34,721 bases of DNA, taken from assembly GCA_003990705.1 (NCBI GenBank), contig AP018322.1, positions 1 through 34,721 of the forward strand. Direction: 5' to 3'. The position numbers were made by a program, and so were the translations under genes. The notes beneath the pieces were generated by a model, which was not told the origin of the DNA, searched no databases, and saw nothing but the letters and a program-made list of their open reading frames with translations. Positions 30,593 to 34,721 of this stretch are shown piece by piece. The stretch comes from Nostoc sp. HK-01. GTDB lineage: Bacteria; Cyanobacteriota; Cyanobacteriia; Cyanobacteriales; Nostocaceae. Positions within the stretch are counted from its first letter, which is position 1. Every line of letters starts with the position of its first letter.

Positions 30593-32503
30593 TCATTTCA
30601 AGGAATGCGGAGCAAAAAATCCGATGTTTCGGTTCTTAATATCACCAACAACTACACCTCGATCCAAAAAACGGTTGAACTCCTCACAAGCTGTTTCAGG
30701 CACTAAAGCGCAGCTGTGGCAAGCTGCCAAGTTACATGAATCTGGTCCTTGTCCCCCGCTTTCGCCAACTTCCATACATACAGGATCAGCAGAACACCAA
30801 CTAGCAGCCTCCAGTAAAGAGCGCACTACTGGCTCAAAATTATCAGGTTTACCCATTCTGACAAGTCCTCCCATTGTGCCTTCAGAATCACCAGCAGCAG
30901 TATAAATAAGCACTCCAGCCATTGGTGCGTCAGGGTTATCTGAGACATAGAGCCTTTCTCTCAGTGCGGCTGAACTGTAACCACACTCAAAAGTCAACCT
31001 ATTCATCAGCAAGTGAGCAAATGTGTGTAATAGGATAAATCGTGGTGTGATAGAGCGTTTACGTAAATGCCTTTGCTCCTGTATTTTTTGATAACGGTCT
31101 ACTAGGGGCTGTATTCTGGAGTAAATTTCATTGCCGTGTTTCTCTAACCACTGACGGAGGCGGCTTTCGTTAAATTCAATAAATATGCCTTCACCATAAA
31201 CAACGTAAGCGGGTAGCCATGAATCTTTTTGCGGTGGCTTACGCCATAAAAGAGATTGTAATTCTTGTAAAGGTTGATCCGTTTCCGGTAATATGCGGGT
31301 AAATCCAGTTAAAACTCTGGTCTCTTTCAGCTTATCAACCAACATAATTTTAGAAAAATAATTTGCTATATCGGGTTGATAATTGCTTAGTTGTATCGTC
31401 CGTATCTTGAGATTATCTTCTCGACGCTCAGTTCTCAAAACATTAAATTCTTGCCGACGAAATCTTGTTTCTGGGTCGTCTCCTTCAATGTCATCTGTAT
31501 TAATATCGTTATCTTTGGCTGATAAAATAGTTTTTAAAGCAATTTTTATATCTTCATTAGAAAAATCTTGCAGTAGTTGAGGACGATCCTCTCGTAGCAC
31601 TTCAGGTGTGATATCATCACCCAATCTCAACAATCGATCAATAAGTTTGGAAAGCGGTGGTTGCTCCAAAAGAGAAACCAGTTCTCCACCATTACCCCTT
31701 TGCAGATAAATTGCACTGCGCGTTTGTGCATAGTAAACGTTGGAAGCACTTAGTAGCGCACCCCTTAGCTGATGGTTGGAGCAGGGTTCACTATCTTCTG
31801 TACCCAACCAAGGACGTTTACATTGACAATAAAAGAAAGAATCACTATTACCTGTTAAGTTATTACTCTTATCTACCAAGTTTTTGCTGAGTCTTGTTTC
31901 ATCACCATCAACTTCAGTAATCCCTCCAAGAGAACGTTTGGCACCACACTCACACCGGACGCTCAAACCGGCAAGGGTTGCACTTCCAGTACCCACTAGA
32001 CGCAGTGGTCTATCACAAGTCGGTTTAACTGACCGATGCACCCATTCTCGCCAGGGAAAATCTTGGATATGGCCGCGATCGCACATAGCGATGATCGGAA
32101 CCTGTGCCATGTATTTAGTTTTTTTCTTGCTTTCACATTCCGGGCATTTAACCTTACTACGTTCAGTCAGAGGAGATTTTTTTAGGCGATCGCAAACAGA
32201 ACAAAAATGCCATTGGGGAAAACGTAAAAATGGGAGAGTTAAATAAGCATTAAGCACCCCATCGCCTTTGTTGGGTTTTCTAAACTCCGGGGGTAAGCGA
32301 AAATGATCCACTCCTAGAGACTGGGCTAAACGCCATTCATCTACTCTAAATTCGGATTTATCCTCAGCTTCGCTACCATCTTCACGCTCGTACCAGTGAT
32401 CAAGTCCAGCCGTAATTAAAGATGTACCATCTCTTACCACCAGCATCGCACCTACCCCGAAAGGAGCAATCAATTGAGCGCGTCTTATTGGACCTTTAGG
32501 CAT
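30593..32503 (-). CDS. drmB: DISARM protein DrmB (DUF1998 family), 636 aa
   Basis: DrmB-type start MPKGPIRRAQLIAPFGVGAM, then cysteine clusters reading as zinc ribbons: CSVCDRLKK, CPECESKKK, CDRGH, and later CECGAKR and CQCKRP (about residues 103-245). The DUF1998 region near the C-terminus shows LLHTFAHLLMNRL, ALRERLYVSD, GGLVRMG and the Cys-rich CNLAACHSCALVPETACEEF. It overlaps the drmA stop by 8 bases. DrmB works with DrmA in all described DISARM systems; its function is not enzymatically clear. It is the last gene of this operon: no drmC (PLD nuclease) follows, and the next feature is a convergent gene. Confidence 0.9.
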   Translation of the reverse strand: MPKGPIRRAQLIAPFGVGAMLVVRDGTSLITAGLDHWYEREDGSEAEDKSEFRVDEWRLAQSLGVDHFRLPPEFRKPNKGDGVLNAYLTLPFLRFPQWHFCSVCDRLKKSPLTERSKVKCPECESKKKTKYMAQVPIIAMCDRGHIQDFPWREWVHRSVKPTCDRPLRLVGTGSATLAGLSVRCECGAKRSLGGITEVDGDETRLSKNLVDKSNNLTGNSDSFFYCQCKRPWLGTEDSEPCSNHQLRGALLSASNVYYAQTRSAIYLQRGNGGELVSLLEQPPLSKLIDRLLRLGDDITPEVLREDRPQLLQDFSNEDIKIALKTILSAKDNDINTDDIEGDDPETRFRRQEFNVLRTERREDNLKIRTIQLSNYQPDIANYFSKIMLVDKLKETRVLTGFTRILPETDQPLQELQSLLWRKPPQKDSWLPAYVVYGEGIFIEFNESRLRQWLEKHGNEIYSRIQPLVDRYQKIQEQRHLRKRSITPRFILLHTFAHLLMNRLTFECGYSSAALRERLYVSDNPDAPMAGVLIYTAAGDSEGTMGGLVRMGKPDNFEPVVRSLLEAASWCSADPVCMEVGESGGQGPDSCNLAACHSCALVPETACEEFNRFLDRGVVVGDIKNRNIGFFAPHSLK

Positions 32504-34721
32504 CTTCTTCTGCTCCTTCGTTTAAGTAAAGATTAGTAATCTCTGCCTGACATTCTGCATCTACATTTCTCATTGACATCGGTGTAGCCCAAGAATAACG
32601 TTGCCATTCTGGACTGGCATAATCTCCTGCTACTCTCAATAGAGGTATGTCAGTAGTATCTCTGCCCTTTCTTTCCCAATTCGTCCGTTGCCAACCCTGC
32701 CATTGAGAAGCGCGTTTGTCAAATACCTTTTCAAAATTTTCTATCTCAGCTTCGTCAATTAATTGAATGCGAGGAATCAAAATTTCTCGTAGCTGTTCTA
32801 TCAGATTGTTTGGGTAAGGTTCAGGGTTCTGAATTGTTTGTTGCTCACCAGTTTGCCTCACATAAGTTGCCATAATAGCGTGTAACGCTCTATCTAAAAC
32901 TGGTGGAGAAAATGGAGTAATGCTAGTTGGTTCAACTTGAGCATAAAGCTGCTGGTGATAACTACGAAACTTCTCAAAATGGGATCTATCTCTTGGTCTT
33001 GTGGGACTATATAAAGTAACTACTAAACCTGGACGCTCCCACCACCGGCGACCAACACGACCAGTTACTTGGATATATTGAGAAGTTGTCTTGGGCTGAC
33101 CAACTACGGCCATCAACGATAGTCTGTCGATATCAACTCCTACTTCGATAATGTTAGAAGCTAGACAGACATCAATAGGTAGTTGATTATTGATATTGTC
33201 GCATCTGACTTCTAGTTTACTAATAGATTCAGGAACTTTATCACTGCGTATTCTTCCAGTTAATTCCAAAATATGCCACAGGCGACGCATATTTTTCCAC
33301 TCTAAACCTAATCGATTTTTAATTACTTTTAAATAATCGGGAATATCTGATTGCAAAAGTGATAAACTCGTTCCTAATTCCCTGATACTGTTAAAAAATA
33401 ATAGTAAAGTCCACCAAGGATCTCGTTCTTTATCTGTCAGTAAAACAGGGGCTTGCAATATAGAAGCAAACACACGCTCCATAGCAGTTGGTAAAGACCT
33501 TAAACTAGGCGCATGAACACCTACATAAACTCTACCTCGTTGCAATGTTCCATCTGCATTACGAGCATAACGTGAGAAAAAAGAATCCTCAGCATCAATT
33601 CCTGGTGGTGGAAATAGCACGACATTCACACGCCCATCGGCATCTACACGCCCATAAAGTGCTTTTACTTGGTCAGCATAGCGGCGTATAGTTGCTGTAG
33701 AACAGACAATTTTTGGTTTAATTTCTTGTCCATTACGTCTGTCAGTACAAAGTTCTTCTATAACAGTTTCATACAATCCGACAACTGAACCAAGGGGACC
33801 AGAAATCAAGTGTAATTCATCTTGAATGATTAAACCTGGTGGCGAATTTTCTCTCTCACCATCTGTACCAATTCCAAATAAGGCTCGTGCTTTTTGTGCA
33901 TAACCCCAAGCCAATCCAGCAAATTTATCTACCGTGCCAATAATTAAAGAAGGTCGCTTTTCATAAATATCCTCGTCAATCACATAAATTGGTAATCCAG
34001 TATGGAATTCACAAGCATTGTCAGAACATTTGAAAACGACAGTTCCACGGCTTTGCTGATAACCGAGAATATTCGAGCCTTTTGGCATATCTTTTCCTGG
34101 ATAACGCCCCATCTGGGCACTACACCAAGGACATTGACTGATAATAAAAGGATTTTCTGCCGATGAATCCTTTTGAAGTTTAGTCAACTTAGATACTGCA
34201 TCTGTTCGATTATTTGGAGTAGTTTCTCCACCTACCCAAATACCAATAGAAAATGGTTCTTTTCCCAGTTCTGTCTGATTTTGACGGCGTAGATATTCCA
34301 TCGAGCAAATCAGCGCAGAAGCTCGTTGAAACTGTTGTGCAGTTAACAATCTCAGAGTATATCGCATTAAGACATTAACGCCTACATCCGCTGGATTCTT
34401 GAGGCGGCGCATGAATAAAGAAAAAGCTGACAAGGCCAAATATGCCTCAGTTTTACCGCCACCAGTGGGAAACCAAATTAATTCAACAGTGCTACGTTCT
34501 GGAATTTCTCCCTCAGATGTTGACTGTATAGACATCAGTAAAAAGGCTATTTGAAAAGCCCGCCATTTGCCACGATTACTATTAGTTTTTAGAGGATTAG
34601 GGGCTTGATAAGTCGGATTAAAACTATATCTTTTTGCTGTAGAATCATAGTTAGCCTGACGCAAATCGCGGCTAGAAATTTGCTGTAGTAATATAGCATA
34701 GTTAGTCAGTTGAAATGCTCT
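32496..34721 (-). CDS. drmA: DISARM helicase DrmA, C-terminal 741 residues (continues from position 1)
   Basis: The frame enters from the right end of the window (first codon at 34721) and runs to the stop at 32496. It holds the whole SF2 helicase core: Walker A FPTGGGKTEAYL, DEAH-type box IIQDELHLIS, motif III STATIRRY, and the C-terminal motifs EVGVDIDRLS and QYIQVTGRVGRRW, plus a short Cys cluster near SQCPWCSAQM. Joined to 1-1248 it makes a 1157-residue protein, the normal size of DrmA. An internal TTG at 34664 could be taken as a start, but the frame is open upstream and continues from the left end, so it is not the true start. It overlaps drmB by 8 bases. Confidence 0.9.
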   Translation of the reverse strand, partial: RAFQLTNYAILLQQISSRDLRQANYDSTAKRYSFNPTYQAPNPLKTNSNRGKWRAFQIAFLLMSIQSTSEGEIPERSTVELIWFPTGGGKTEAYLALSAFSLFMRRLKNPADVGVNVLMRYTLRLLTAQQFQRASALICSMEYLRRQNQTELGKEPFSIGIWVGGETTPNNRTDAVSKLTKLQKDSSAENPFIISQCPWCSAQMGRYPGKDMPKGSNILGYQQSRGTVVFKCSDNACEFHTGLPIYVIDEDIYEKRPSLIIGTVDKFAGLAWGYAQKARALFGIGTDGERENSPPGLIIQDELHLISGPLGSVVGLYETVIEELCTDRRNGQEIKPKIVCSTATIRRYADQVKALYGRVDADGRVNVVLFPPPGIDAEDSFFSRYARNADGTLQRGRVYVGVHAPSLRSLPTAMERVFASILQAPVLLTDKERDPWWTLLLFFNSIRELGTSLSLLQSDIPDYLKVIKNRLGLEWKNMRRLWHILELTGRIRSDKVPESISKLEVRCDNINNQLPIDVCLASNIIEVGVDIDRLSLMAVVGQPKTTSQYIQVTGRVGRRWWERPGLVVTLYSPTRPRDRSHFEKFRSYHQQLYAQVEPTSITPFSPPVLDRALHAIMATYVRQTGEQQTIQNPEPYPNNLIEQLREILIPRIQLIDEAEIENFEKVFDKRASQWQGWQRTNWERKGRDTTDIPLLRVAGDYASPEWQRYSWATPMSMRNVDAECQAEITNLYLNEGAEEDA

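Noticed and set aside
32496-34664. drmA starting at TTG 34664
   Set aside because: The frame is open to the window end and continues in phase from position 1; the TTG is internal.
1-34721. tRNA, rRNA or insertion-sequence transposase genes
   Set aside because: No tRNA/rRNA sequence and no transposase motifs (DDE, HUH) were recognised on either strand.

Overview
The window looks like a complete small plasmid from a filamentous (Nostocales-type) cyanobacterium. Cyanobacterial origin is suggested by at least eleven copies of the HIP1 octamer GCGATCGC, the AT-rich composition and the general gene style. The two ends of the window fall inside one minus-strand gene. Position 1 is the last base of an in-frame codon and position 34721 is the first base of the next, so joining the ends gives one uninterrupted 1157-residue DrmA-type helicase. 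The simplest reading is a circular molecule of 34,721 bp cut open inside drmA. This is inferred from the sequence, not proven.

Layout. (1) A DISARM-like defence operon crosses the join on the minus strand: a 333-aa gene (3807-2806), a 522-aa gene (2809-1241), drmA (1248-1 continuing 34721-32496) and drmB (32503-30593), each overlapping the next by a few bases. No methyltransferase and no PLD-type drmC were found anywhere in the window. (2) 4286-5699 holds a doubtful small frame and a tyrosine recombinase with an inverted repeat just upstream. (3) 5825-10360 is the most striking unit. A retron-type reverse transcriptase (NAxxH, YADD and VTG motifs) is fused to a McrB-like AAA+ ATPase and followed 11 bp later by a McrC-like DUF2357/PD-(D/E)XK nuclease with a cysteine-rich tail. 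Upstream lie a consensus -35 box, a short structured segment closed by a 17-bp inverted repeat (a candidate msr-msd RNA) and a cluster of twelve GTGTCY/AGACAC hexamers.

(4) 10576-15678 is a minus-strand operon led by a ParM-like actin ATPase. It continues with four small soluble proteins, a membrane protein and a membrane-anchored HerA/FtsK-like ATPase, and resembles a segregation or DNA-transfer machine of unknown type. (5) 15921-19151 is the replication region: an archaeo-eukaryotic-primase-like Rep protein, hairpins over its ribosome-binding site and a leader rich in inverted repeats. (6) 19157-25499 carries a large tyrosine recombinase, a ribbon-helix-helix protein, an XRE repressor with a perfect operator palindrome, a divergent pentapeptide-repeat/nuclease fusion and a secreted TPR protein with eight exact 102-bp repeats. 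(7) 25500-27946 is a long noncoding stretch with nested inverted repeats, followed by two unrecognised genes. (8) 28245-29625 is a ParA/ParB partition locus with two near-identical 26-bp palindromes (candidate parS), one of them inside parB. (9) 29906-30511 encodes an unrecognised membrane protein.

Together the plasmid combines replication, two different partition ATPases and two recombinases with at least two, perhaps three, defence modules (DISARM-like, RT-McrBC, XRE plus nuclease). The RT-McrBC cassette is the best candidate for an undescribed system.
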